64,000 nucleotides of DNA from positions 1 through 64,000 of the forward strand of contig JADJVB010000013.1 in assembly GCA_016710745.1 (NCBI GenBank), written 5' to 3'. The DNA comes from Chitinophagaceae bacterium (GTDB lineage Bacteria; Bacteroidota; Bacteroidia; Chitinophagales; Chitinophagaceae). The number at the start of each line of letters is the position of its first letter. The first letter of the stretch is position 1. This document shows positions 28,685 to 37,604 of the stretch, in pieces. The translations under genes and the position numbers were made by a program. The notes beneath the pieces are model-generated. The model searched no databases. It had not been told where the DNA came from and was given only the letters and a program-made list of their open reading frames with translations.

Positions 28685-29767
28685 ATGCAAAAAAAAATAG
28701 TCCACTTTATTTTTAACCTCAACCGCGCCGGTGCCGAAACCATGATGGTGCGGGTGATAAAGGAACTGCCGGAATATGAGCATATTGTGGTAACTCTTTT
28801 TCCGGGCAATCATTTCGGCGATGAACTGCAGTGCAAAAAATGGGTTTGTCTGAATATCAGATCCCTGTTCACCCTGCCCCTTGCGTTTTTTTCTTTCAGG
28901 AAGCTGGTTAAAAGCGAAAAGCCCGATCTGGTGCATACGCATTTATTCTGGCCCACCCTGGTTGCGCGGGCTTCAGTACCCCGGAAAATTCCGGTGATCA
29001 CCACCATTCATGCTTTCATCGCTACTTCGGGTGAGTATAAACGCTGGTATATCCGCTTTCTCGATACATTGAGTTATCGGTTCAGGAAAACGATCATCGT
29101 TGTTGTGGCCAAAGGCGCCTTGGAAGAATATTTTTCCTTCCTGCACCTGAAGCCATGGAAAGCCTGTGTTTTATACACTTTTGTAGATACCGACCGGTTC
29201 CATCCCCAACCCATATCCCCAACAAGGCATCCCGGTGTTTTTAAGTTGGTGGCAGTAGGTGCTTTGCGCCTCCAGAAAAACTATCCCTATATTATTAAGG
29301 CCATGGCCTTACTAAAGGATAAAAACATAGAACTGGATATTTACGGTATCGGTAATTTGCAGAATGAATTACAGCAGCTGATCGATACCACCGGCGCAAA
29401 AGTGTATTTAAAGGGCGAAGTGAATAATATTGAGCAGGTTGTTCCGCAGTATGATCTGTTTGTGATGTCGTCTACCTACGAAGGGTTTTCGCTGGGGATA
29501 CTGGAAGCCATGGCCATGCGGATGCCGTTATTGATCAGTGATATCGCGTCTTTTAAAGAACAATGTGAAGAACAGGCCTGGTATTTTTCGCTGGATGATG
29601 TGCAGGATGCAGCAACGCAGATCGTAACATTAAGTGAAGCGGATAAACAGGTACTGTATGCCAAAGCAGAAGCCGGCCGGCAGCGGGCCATAGCTAATTT
29701 TACATTGGCGCATCATATGCGGGGACTGCGCAAAATATACAACGAAGCATTGGGTATTTCGGATTAA
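28685..29767 (+). CDS. GT4 family glycosyltransferase
   Basis: Retaining GT-B glycosyltransferase of 360 residues. The start KKIVHFIFNLNRAGAETMMVRVI is typical of the acceptor domain. LVAVGALRLQKNYPYIIKAM opens the donor-binding domain, and SSTYEGFSLGILEAMAMRMP holds the E-x7-E motif. It lies between a methyltransferase and AsnB, all on one strand with short gaps. Sugar donor not predictable. Confidence 0.87.
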   Translation: MQKKIVHFIFNLNRAGAETMMVRVIKELPEYEHIVVTLFPGNHFGDELQCKKWVCLNIRSLFTLPLAFFSFRKLVKSEKPDLVHTHLFWPTLVARASVPRKIPVITTIHAFIATSGEYKRWYIRFLDTLSYRFRKTIIVVVAKGALEEYFSFLHLKPWKACVLYTFVDTDRFHPQPISPTRHPGVFKLVAVGALRLQKNYPYIIKAMALLKDKNIELDIYGIGNLQNELQQLIDTTGAKVYLKGEVNNIEQVVPQYDLFVMSSTYEGFSLGILEAMAMRMPLLISDIASFKEQCEEQAWYFSLDDVQDAATQIVTLSEADKQVLYAKAEAGRQRAIANFTLAHHMRGLRKIYNEALGISD

Positions 29768-29805
29768 CGTGTATTCTGTCTTACCTTTAAAAATAAATTC
29801 AACGC

Positions 29806-31715
29806 ATGTGTGGAATTTCGGGTTTTATTGATTTCGAAAGAAAAACGGGAATTGAGATACTGGAGCAAATGAACCGCACCATGGCGCATCGTGGTCCGGA
29901 TGGTGAAGGGTATGGACTGTACGAAACCGATAATGCGGTGATCGGACTGGGCCACCGCCGGTTAAGCATCATCGACTTAACCGAAGGCGGAAAACAACCC
30001 AAAACCCTGGGCCGGCTTCACCTGACTTTTAACGGCGAAATTTATAATTATGCCGAAATAAAAAAAGAACTGGAGCTAAAGGGGCACGCCTTCAACAGCC
30101 ACAGCGACAGCGAAGTTATTTTACATGCCTACCGGGAGTGGGGCAGCGCGGCCGTACAAAAGTTCATCGGTATGTTTGCCTTTGTTATCTACGACGAAGA
30201 CAATCAAAGATTATTTGCCTGCCGCGACCGTGCCGGCGTAAAGCCGTTTTTTTATTATTACAACGACGGTTTGTTTTTATTCGCTTCCGAATTAAAAGCG
30301 CTGGTTAAGCATCCGGCTTTTGTAAAAAAGATCAATACCGATGCCGTGGCGGCATTTTTGCAATATGGCTATGTACCTACACCCCATTGTATTTTTGACA
30401 ATGCCTTTAAATTAAAACCCGGCTATTTTTTAACATTCGACATAAAGAACCAAAACTTCGAAACCCAACAATACTGGAATGTATACGATGCGTATAACCA
30501 GCCGGTTTTAGATATCAGCTTACCGGACGCCATTATCGAAACTGAAAAATTGTTGACCAATGCGTTTCAGTATCGCATGGTAAGTGATGTACCCGTTGGC
30601 GTTTTTCTTAGCGGTGGTTACGATAGTGCCTGTGTTACCGCCATCCTGCAAAAAAATAATACAGAAAAGATCAAAACATTCACCATTGGGGTACCCGATG
30701 CGGGATTGAACGAGGCGCCGTTTGCGAAAGCGGTTGCCGCCCACCTGGGAACCGACCATACCGAATATTATTGTACCGAAAAGGAAGCGCTGGAAATTGT
30801 ACCCCAACTGCCGTTTTTTTATGATGAGCCCTTTGCCGACAGCAGCGCCATCCCCACCACCCTGGTTAGCCGTATTGCCCGGGAAAAAGTTACGGTAGCC
30901 TTATCGGCCGATGCAGGTGACGAGATATTTGCGGGTTATAACCGGTATGATTACATGGTGAAATACGGTAACTCCATTAAAAAATTCCGGAGTTCATGCG
31001 TAAAACAGTTGCCGCTTTGATGGATCAGGTTGCTGCCGATAAGATTCCGGTGCTAAACAAAAAATATCTTTTTCACAGCCGGTACGAAAAAGTAAAATCG
31101 CTTTTACGGGAACCCTCGGCCGAAAATGTACTGATGAGTTTAACCTCGCAGATGAGTGGGAAAGAATTGAATGCCCTGTTCAACAACCCGGTACATAAAC
31201 TGCCTTCCTATTTCGACAGCCGGGAACTCAAGCCCGAACATTATTCTATCTTATCTTATATGATGGCGGTAGATTACCAAACCTACCTGTTGGATGATAT
31301 TTTACAAAAAGTTGACCGCGCCGGTATGAGTGTAAGCCTCGAAGGCCGGGAGCCTTTTTTGGATCATCGAATCATTGAATGGGCGGCACGCCTGCCGATG
31401 GACTATAAATACAATAAGGGCAGCAAAAAATTTATTCTCAAGCAAATTGTTCATAAGTATATTCCCGAAACCATGATGGCCCGGCCAAAAATGGGGTTTG
31501 GAATACCCATATCAACCTGGTTACAAAATGATCTGAAACCATTCGTGGACATGTATTTTGACGAACAATTCATTCTTAAACAGGGTATTTTTAACAACGG
31601 GGTAATACAGAAGATAAAACATTCGTTCTATCATGGAAAAATTGAAAGAGCCGAAAAAGTGTGGTATATACTGATGTTTCAGATGTGGTATGATAAGTGG
31701 ATCAATAATAATTAA
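29806..31715 (+). pseudogene. asnB: Glutamine-hydrolysing asparagine synthetase, one frameshift
   Basis: AsnB-type amidotransferases in polysaccharide loci often amidate uronic-acid sugars. The N terminus MCGISGFIDFERK exposes catalytic Cys2 of the glutaminase domain, with RHRGPDGEGYGLYE-like and LTFNGEIYNYAEIK motifs. The synthetase domain has DVPVGVFLSGGYDSA, the ATP-pyrophosphatase loop with one residue changed from SGGLDSS. An indel near 30992 (SIKKFRS to MRKTVAALMDQ) splits the gene into frames 29806-31020 and 30996-31715. The second holds LEGREPFLDHRIIEWA. Joined length of about 635 residues is normal. Together with the epimerase at 26611 this suggests an amidated uronic acid in the glycan. 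Confidence 0.88.
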
Positions 31716-31724
31716 TTCCTGTTG

Positions 31725-33065
31725 ATGTCCGTTTCTATTTCCATTGCAAACAAAACCCCGGGGTACATGTCTATTTTTAGTAAGATCAAAATTGCGGCAA
31801 ATAACAGGGCTTACCGGTCGGTAGCAACCTATGTGTTTACCAATTTCTTTTCCAAAGGCATTTCTTTTTTATTAATTCCGTTGTTTACCAATCCCCTGTA
31901 TCTTACGCCTGCCGACAATGGTGTATTAAGTTTGTTTTCCAGCAATATGATCTTATTGGTGCCCTTCATTTCACTGGGTATGATACAGTCGGCCTCGGCT
32001 GATTTTTTTAAGAAAGAGAAAGCTGAGTTTTCAGCCTCTTTCACCGGTAATTTCTTTATTGCGGCATTTATGGCCTTATTAGCCACACTGATCCTGTATA
32101 TTTTCAGAGAGGCTTTGTGGGAGAAATTTGAATTGCCAACCTCCTTTGTTTATATTATACCGGGCCTCACCTTTTTAATATTTTGCAGTGAGCAAATTTT
32201 TATTTTGATCAGGAACCGAAATGAAGTAAGGCGTTATGCCTATTTAGGTATTTCAAAATCCATTGTTGAATATGGGGTATCGGTGATATTAATTGTTTTT
32301 TTCTTCGAAGGCTGGGTTGGCCGCATATGGGGAATTGCCATTTCATTGCTGATGGTGAACGGTTTCAGCATATGGTTTTATTTGAAAAATAATTACATCC
32401 GTTTTTCTTTTAATAAAGCGGAGATATGGGAAGAGCTGAAATTCGGGCTTCCTATTTTTGTGTTTCAGCTCTGCGTGTTTATGCTGGGTGCTACCAACAA
32501 ATTATTTCTGGCTATTTTTAATGTAGATAAAGCCGAACTGGGTATTTATGCCATAGCGTGTATCTTGGGAACCATGGTGGGTGCGATCGGACAAAGCATT
32601 TTCCTGTACATTCAACCGCAATTGTATAAAACACTCAGCAGCGGCAAAGCAACAACGGAATCGGTAAAGCGTATTTTTCTGAATTTTTTGAAAATGCTTA
32701 CCATTTTGTCGTTGGTATGTATTGGCGTGGCGGTATTCGCTTATTTCTTTTTAATAAACAGGATCTATTTAACCGGCATGAAATATTTCTTTGTGGTTGC
32801 GGTGCAGGCCTATATATGGGCATTAAATTATTTCCTGTTTCTTTTTCTGATCTATGGAAAAGAAAAGAGGCGGATACTCACCGTTGCTTTGATTTCGATC
32901 GTTTGTTCAATAATGATCAATACCGTGATGGTGAAGCATTTTTTGATCTGGGGGGATGCTTTGTCGAGTTTTATCAATACAATAATATTTTCGGGATTGG
33001 TGCTGCTGTTTACCAGGAAAGTACTCAAAAAAACACTTATCCGATCCACAGAAGTGATAACGTAA
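31725..33065 (+). CDS. Wzx-type polysaccharide flippase
   Basis: A 446-residue polytopic protein with about 12 to 14 hydrophobic segments of the PST/MVF group that moves undecaprenyl-linked oligosaccharides across the inner membrane. It opens near YRSVATYVFTNFFSKGISFLLIPLFT. LSLFSSNMILLVPFISLGMIQSASADFF is typical of the first bundle. ATG at 31725 was taken; a second at 31767 would give a shorter N terminus and is equally likely. It is the second flippase in the locus and, unlike the one at 7230, is intact. Confidence 0.82.
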   Translation: MSVSISIANKTPGYMSIFSKIKIAANNRAYRSVATYVFTNFFSKGISFLLIPLFTNPLYLTPADNGVLSLFSSNMILLVPFISLGMIQSASADFFKKEKAEFSASFTGNFFIAAFMALLATLILYIFREALWEKFELPTSFVYIIPGLTFLIFCSEQIFILIRNRNEVRRYAYLGISKSIVEYGVSVILIVFFFEGWVGRIWGIAISLLMVNGFSIWFYLKNNYIRFSFNKAEIWEELKFGLPIFVFQLCVFMLGATNKLFLAIFNVDKAELGIYAIACILGTMVGAIGQSIFLYIQPQLYKTLSSGKATTESVKRIFLNFLKMLTILSLVCIGVAVFAYFFLINRIYLTGMKYFFVVAVQAYIWALNYFLFLFLIYGKEKRRILTVALISIVCSIMINTVMVKHFLIWGDALSSFINTIIFSGLVLLFTRKVLKKTLIRSTEVIT

Positions 33066-33093
33066 ACTATAAACAGTACCGAAAAAATAAAAT

Positions 33094-34017
33094 ATGCGAA
33101 CACTGGCACCCATCGTATTTTTTGCATACAACCGGCCGGAACACACCAGGCTGGTATTGGAATCGCTGTATAATAACCGGCTGGCCAATGAATCGTCTTT
33201 GTGGATATTTATTGATGGTCCCAAAGCGGGCGCCACAACAGATACATTGGCGGCGATAGCTGAAGTGAAGAAAACGGTTCGTGAAAAAAAATGGTGCAAA
33301 GAAGTAACCATTATCGAATCTGAAGAAAATAAAGGCCTCATCAAATCGAATGTAGCAGGCGTTACCAAAATGGTAAACGAATTTGGTAAAGTGATCGTTA
33401 TGGAAGACGACAACCTGGTGAGTCCGGGGTTTTTAACTTTTATGAATGACGCACTTGATTTTTATGAACATAATGAACGGGTGATGCATGTATGCGGCTA
33501 TGTAAGGCCCGAGTTTGGCCCGGTACCTGTGGCAGAGTCAACTTATTTCTTTTATCATACAACTACCTGGGGCTGGGGAACCTGGAAACGGGCATGGGAT
33601 CATTTTAATCCCGATCCGATGGCCGTTTGGAATGCAGTAAAAGCCAGGGGAAATATTAAAAGGCTTAATATGGATCATACTTTTGAGTTTTTTTGGGGAC
33701 TCAGAGCCGTTGCAAAAGGAAAACTGAGAAGCTGGAATGCTACCTGGCATTCGGTTGTTTTTTTAAACAACGGCCTTTGTTTATATCCGCAAAAATCGCT
33801 GGTATCCAATATCGGGCACGATGGCAGCGGAACCAACTGTGTGCCGGATGACCGTTTCAGGATTGATGCCCATGCACTGGTTGATTCGATAGCCGTTACT
33901 GAAATTCCATTGACCGAGCACCCCGGTATCCGAAAACACTATATCAGGATGCACTCCTTAAAATACAGGGCGGTTTTTTTGATAAAATATTATCTCAAGT
34001 ACCTGATTGGGTATTGA
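33094..34017 (+). CDS. GT2-like glycosyltransferase (GNT-I-like sugar transferase)
   Basis: A 307-residue GT-A protein. APIVFFAYNRPEHTRLVLESL opens the nucleotide-binding half. KVIVMEDDNLVSPGFLTFMNDAL gives the metal-binding ED-D motif, and TTTWGWGTWKRAWDHF is a strongly conserved tail motif of this Bacteroidota group. It lies 28 bases after the flippase stop. It should transfer one residue of the repeat unit in the cytoplasm. Donor unknown. Confidence 0.8.
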   Translation: MRTLAPIVFFAYNRPEHTRLVLESLYNNRLANESSLWIFIDGPKAGATTDTLAAIAEVKKTVREKKWCKEVTIIESEENKGLIKSNVAGVTKMVNEFGKVIVMEDDNLVSPGFLTFMNDALDFYEHNERVMHVCGYVRPEFGPVPVAESTYFFYHTTTWGWGTWKRAWDHFNPDPMAVWNAVKARGNIKRLNMDHTFEFFWGLRAVAKGKLRSWNATWHSVVFLNNGLCLYPQKSLVSNIGHDGSGTNCVPDDRFRIDAHALVDSIAVTEIPLTEHPGIRKHYIRMHSLKYRAVFLIKYYLKYLIGY

Positions 34018-34050
34018 TTTAACCAATGGGGTCGTTTAAAAAACCTTTGC

Positions 34051-35292
34051 ATGATCAGAACACAAAAAAAGATATTATTTATTTCTTATGATGGCATGAC
34101 CGACCCGCTCGGGCAAAGCCAGGTGCTGCCTTATTTGCTCGGACTGAGCAAGCACGGGCATAAAATATTTTTGCTCAGTTGCGAGAAAAAAGAAGTTTTT
34201 TCGCAAAATAAAGGGATCATCGAAAACCTGGTCAGGGATACGGGGATCACCTGGATACCGATGGCCTACACAAAAAATCCACCGGTTTTTTCCACCGCGA
34301 TGGATGTGTATAAAATAAAAAGAAAAGCAAAAAAGATACACCGCGAACATCAATTGGATATGGTGCATACCCGTGCCGGTGTGCCGGCATTGATCGGGCT
34401 GTGGATGAAAAAAAAATTCGGCATCAAATTTTTGAATGATATACGCGACTTTTATGCCGATAGCCGGGTAGATGGTTATATGTGGAATTTAAAAAACCCG
34501 CTGTACCTGATGGTGTACAAATATTTTAAACGAAAGGAAGCCGAGCAGATCGCGCTCAATGATGGAATCGTTTGTCTTACTGCCGCGGCCGAAAAAGTGG
34601 TGCGGGCATTGCCGGAGTTTGTACCCGGAACGCCACTCGAAATTATTCCCTGCAGTGCCGATCTCGACCTGTTTGATCCGGCTGCTATCGGCGCAGCACA
34701 AACGGCCGATCTTAAAAAGCAGTTTGGTATATTGCCCGGTGAACTGGTGGTGACCTACCTGGGTTCGGTGAGCGGATTATACCTGACCGATGAAGTGATG
34801 CATTTTTGTAAAATCGTAAGTGACCGGATACCGGCAGTAAAACTTTTGTTCATCGCACCGATCCGCCATAAAGAAATTGCAGAAGCCGCCGAAAAGTTTA
34901 ATATACCGGCCGAAAAAATGATCATAAAAAAAGCTTCCCGTAAAGAAGTACCTTTATTTCTTTCGGTCAGCGACTATTCGTTGTTCTTTATCAGGCCTTG
35001 TTTTTCAAGGAAATCACAGTCGCCTACCAAACATGGCGAAATCATGGCGATGGGCATTCCGGTGATCACCAACAGGGGCATCGGCGATGTGGAGGAGATC
35101 ATTGAGCATTACCGTTCGGGGTTTTTAGTAAAAGCATTTAGTGAAGAAGAATATGCTGCGGTGGTTGATAAAATTATGGCCGGCGTAAAATTTGACCCGG
35201 ATTCCATCCGCAATGGAGCCGTTGCGTTTTATGCCCTGTCTGCTGCCATAGAAAAATACAGGCGGCTTTATGATAACGTATTAAATAAGTAA
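34051..35292 (+). CDS. GT4 family glycosyltransferase
   Basis: Retaining GT-B enzyme, 413 residues. KKILFISYDGMTDPLGQSQVLPYL is the start typical of a Bacteroidota exopolysaccharide GT4 group. VVTYLGSVSGLYLTDEVMHF opens the donor domain, and SPTKHGEIMAMGIPVI takes the place of the usual E-x7-E loop. The last part (DVEEIIEHYRSGFLV) is intact. It lies just upstream of the galactofuranose genes. Donor not predictable. Confidence 0.85.
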   Translation: MIRTQKKILFISYDGMTDPLGQSQVLPYLLGLSKHGHKIFLLSCEKKEVFSQNKGIIENLVRDTGITWIPMAYTKNPPVFSTAMDVYKIKRKAKKIHREHQLDMVHTRAGVPALIGLWMKKKFGIKFLNDIRDFYADSRVDGYMWNLKNPLYLMVYKYFKRKEAEQIALNDGIVCLTAAAEKVVRALPEFVPGTPLEIIPCSADLDLFDPAAIGAAQTADLKKQFGILPGELVVTYLGSVSGLYLTDEVMHFCKIVSDRIPAVKLLFIAPIRHKEIAEAAEKFNIPAEKMIIKKASRKEVPLFLSVSDYSLFFIRPCFSRKSQSPTKHGEIMAMGIPVITNRGIGDVEEIIEHYRSGFLVKAFSEEEYAAVVDKIMAGVKFDPDSIRNGAVAFYALSAAIEKYRRLYDNVLNK

Positions 35293-35329
35293 CAGATCGG
35301 GATGGGATCCTTGATTATATGCTAAGCTC

Positions 35330-36490
35330 ATGAAAAAAAAATATTTGATAGTTGGCGCCGGGTTTTCAGGTTCGGTATTGGCTCACGAGCTTTGTAAGCA
35401 TTCATCGTGCCAGATTGATGTATGGGACGAGCGTAATCATGTTGGCGGTAATTGTCATACAAAACGTGATGAAGAAACCGGCATCATGGTACACGAATAT
35501 GGCCCACACATTTTCAATACCGATAAGAAGGAAATTTGGGATTTTGTGAACAGCTTTGTTGAGTTTAAGCCATTCATTAACCGGGTAAAGGCCAATTACA
35601 GGGATAATATATATTCCTTACCGGTTAACCTGCATACCATCAACCAGTTTTTTGGTAAATCTTTTGGTCCCGATGAAGCCAGGGAATTCATCAACAGCCT
35701 CGGCGATAAAACGATTACAGAGCCAGCATCTTTTGAAGAGCAGGCGCTTAAATTTTTGGGAATGGATCTGTACAAGGCTTTTTTTTATGGGTACACCAAA
35801 AAGCAATGGGGTTGCGAACCGTCGGCTTTACCTGCCTCCATTTTAAAAAGGTTACCGGTTCGGTTTAATTACAACGATAACTATTACAACAATAGCTACC
35901 AGGGCATACCCGTAAACGGTTATACGGAGCTGGTTGAAAAATTACTCGATCATCCGGACATCCGGGTTTCCCTGAATAAGAAATTTCAGTACAGCGAGGC
36001 CCTGCAGGAAAACTATGATCATATTTTTTATACCGGGCCAGTTGATGCTTTTTTCGATTATAAATATGGTAAACTCGGTTACCGTACCGTTACTTTTGAA
36101 AAATACACGGCTGATGGCGATCACCAGGGTAATGCGGTGATCAATTATTGTGATGAATCGGTGCCCTATACCCGGATACATGAGCACAAGCATTTTGCCC
36201 CCTGGGAACAGCACGACAAAACCGTTTATTTTAAGGAATTCAGTAAAGAAACTACGGAGCAGGATATACCGTATTACCCAAAGAGGCTTGAAAGCGATAA
36301 GGAAATACTGAACGCTTACCGGGCCGAAGCATTACGAATTTTAAATATATCTTTCCTTGGGAGGCTCGCTACCTATCGGTATATGGACATGCATCATGTA
36401 ATTGGTGAAGCCATACTATTTGCCGCTTCCTATCTGCTGGCCCTTCAAAAAGGCGAAAATCCGCCTGTTTTCCCCAATACTGAAGACTGA
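35330..36490 (+). CDS. glf: UDP-galactopyranose mutase
   Basis: Glf isomerises UDP-galactopyranose to UDP-galactofuranose using reduced FAD. The 386-residue product starts KKYLIVGAGFSGSVLAHEL (FAD dinucleotide fold). It has VGGNCHTKRDEETGIMVHEYGPHIFNT, the highly conserved substrate/flavin region, YGYTKKQWG with the expected arginine-rich neighbourhood, and RYMDMHHVIGEA near the C terminus. Length and motifs match the bacterial family. The GT2 89 bases downstream is of the galactofuranosyltransferase type, so Galf is very likely part of this polysaccharide. Confidence 0.95.
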   Translation: MKKKYLIVGAGFSGSVLAHELCKHSSCQIDVWDERNHVGGNCHTKRDEETGIMVHEYGPHIFNTDKKEIWDFVNSFVEFKPFINRVKANYRDNIYSLPVNLHTINQFFGKSFGPDEAREFINSLGDKTITEPASFEEQALKFLGMDLYKAFFYGYTKKQWGCEPSALPASILKRLPVRFNYNDNYYNNSYQGIPVNGYTELVEKLLDHPDIRVSLNKKFQYSEALQENYDHIFYTGPVDAFFDYKYGKLGYRTVTFEKYTADGDHQGNAVINYCDESVPYTRIHEHKHFAPWEQHDKTVYFKEFSKETTEQDIPYYPKRLESDKEILNAYRAEALRILNISFLGRLATYRYMDMHHVIGEAILFAASYLLALQKGENPPVFPNTED

Positions 36491-36578
36491 TATTTTTTAA
36501 AACCATCGCAATAAACGCAAACTCACGGCGTTATAGATTTGTCCAATATATTCTAATTTAAAACCAAACCTCTTTCCT

Positions 36579-37577
36579 ATGGATAAGGTTATTGCTGTGG
36601 TTGTTACCTACAACCGACTGGCACTGCTTGCCGAATGCATCACTGCATTACGAAATCAATCCCGCCCACTCGATGCTATTCTGGTGATAAATAACGGAAG
36701 TACCGATGGCACAGAAGCCTGGTTAAGAGATCAACCCGGTATCAGCTACTATACCCAAAAAAATATTGGAGGTGCCGGCGGGTTTAGTACGGCCATTAAA
36801 ATGGGCTTTGAGCAGGGGTACGAATGGATATGGTGTATGGACGATGATGGAACACCCAAAGAAGATGCGCTGGAAAATTTGTTGCAGGCCGAGCCAAATG
36901 AACTGACCCTGATGAATTGTGCGGTAATTGACAAAAATGACAGAAAATCTTTTGTGTGGAATACCGGCGGTTTTAAAACGCTGGATGAAGTGAAAGGAAA
37001 TATCATTGAAGGTATTGGACACCCGTTTAACGGCACATTTATAAACAGAAGAATTATTGAAAGAGTGGGTGTGCCCAAAGCCAAATTCTTTTTGTGGGGC
37101 GATGAAACCGAATACTATTATAGAATTGTACGGATCAATAAAATACCGGTTTGCACTGTTGCCAGCAGTATTCATTATCATCCCGCAACTGCGTTCTCCC
37201 TGAAAAAAGACTGGGACTATACCACCGGCTGGAAAATGTATTTCTATATCCGCAATCGTTTTCACATTCAACAAACCAAATTCAGCAATAAATTTTTGGC
37301 ACTGTTGCATTACAGCTGTTTCCTGGTGGCTTTTGCAGGGCTCACATTATTATTTCAGAAAACCGATAAGATGAAAAAACTGGGTTTTATCATGTGGCCG
37401 GCTGTGGATGCATTTAACCATAATTTTGAAGCCTCACCGGCGCATATTCTGGAAAAACTAAAATCAGACGAAACCATCAATCTGTCTGGATCTTTAAACA
37501 AATATCTAAAATCATCCTGGTTAAGCATATTCGCTTCTTTTTCGGCACCACGAACCGAAAGAGCAGCAAACGCATAA
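36579..37577 (+). CDS. GT2 glycosyltransferase, probably galactofuranosyltransferase-like
   Basis: A 332-residue GT-A enzyme. VIAVVVTYNRLALLAECITAL and LVINNGSTDGTEAWL form the UDP-binding part. IGGAGGFSTAIKMGF is typical of GlfT1/WbbL-like enzymes, WIWCMDDDGTP gives the DDD metal site, and FFLWGDETEYYYRI supplies the catalytic-loop region. The neighbour Glf makes UDP-Galf, which supports a Galf or rhamnosyl transfer role. It ends 27 bases before the convergent membrane-protein gene. Confidence 0.85.
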   Translation: MDKVIAVVVTYNRLALLAECITALRNQSRPLDAILVINNGSTDGTEAWLRDQPGISYYTQKNIGGAGGFSTAIKMGFEQGYEWIWCMDDDGTPKEDALENLLQAEPNELTLMNCAVIDKNDRKSFVWNTGGFKTLDEVKGNIIEGIGHPFNGTFINRRIIERVGVPKAKFFLWGDETEYYYRIVRINKIPVCTVASSIHYHPATAFSLKKDWDYTTGWKMYFYIRNRFHIQQTKFSNKFLALLHYSCFLVAFAGLTLLFQKTDKMKKLGFIMWPAVDAFNHNFEASPAHILEKLKSDETINLSGSLNKYLKSSWLSIFASFSAPRTERAANA

Positions 37578-37604
37578 TGGTTTAAAATACAACCCCCTTT
37601 GAAA

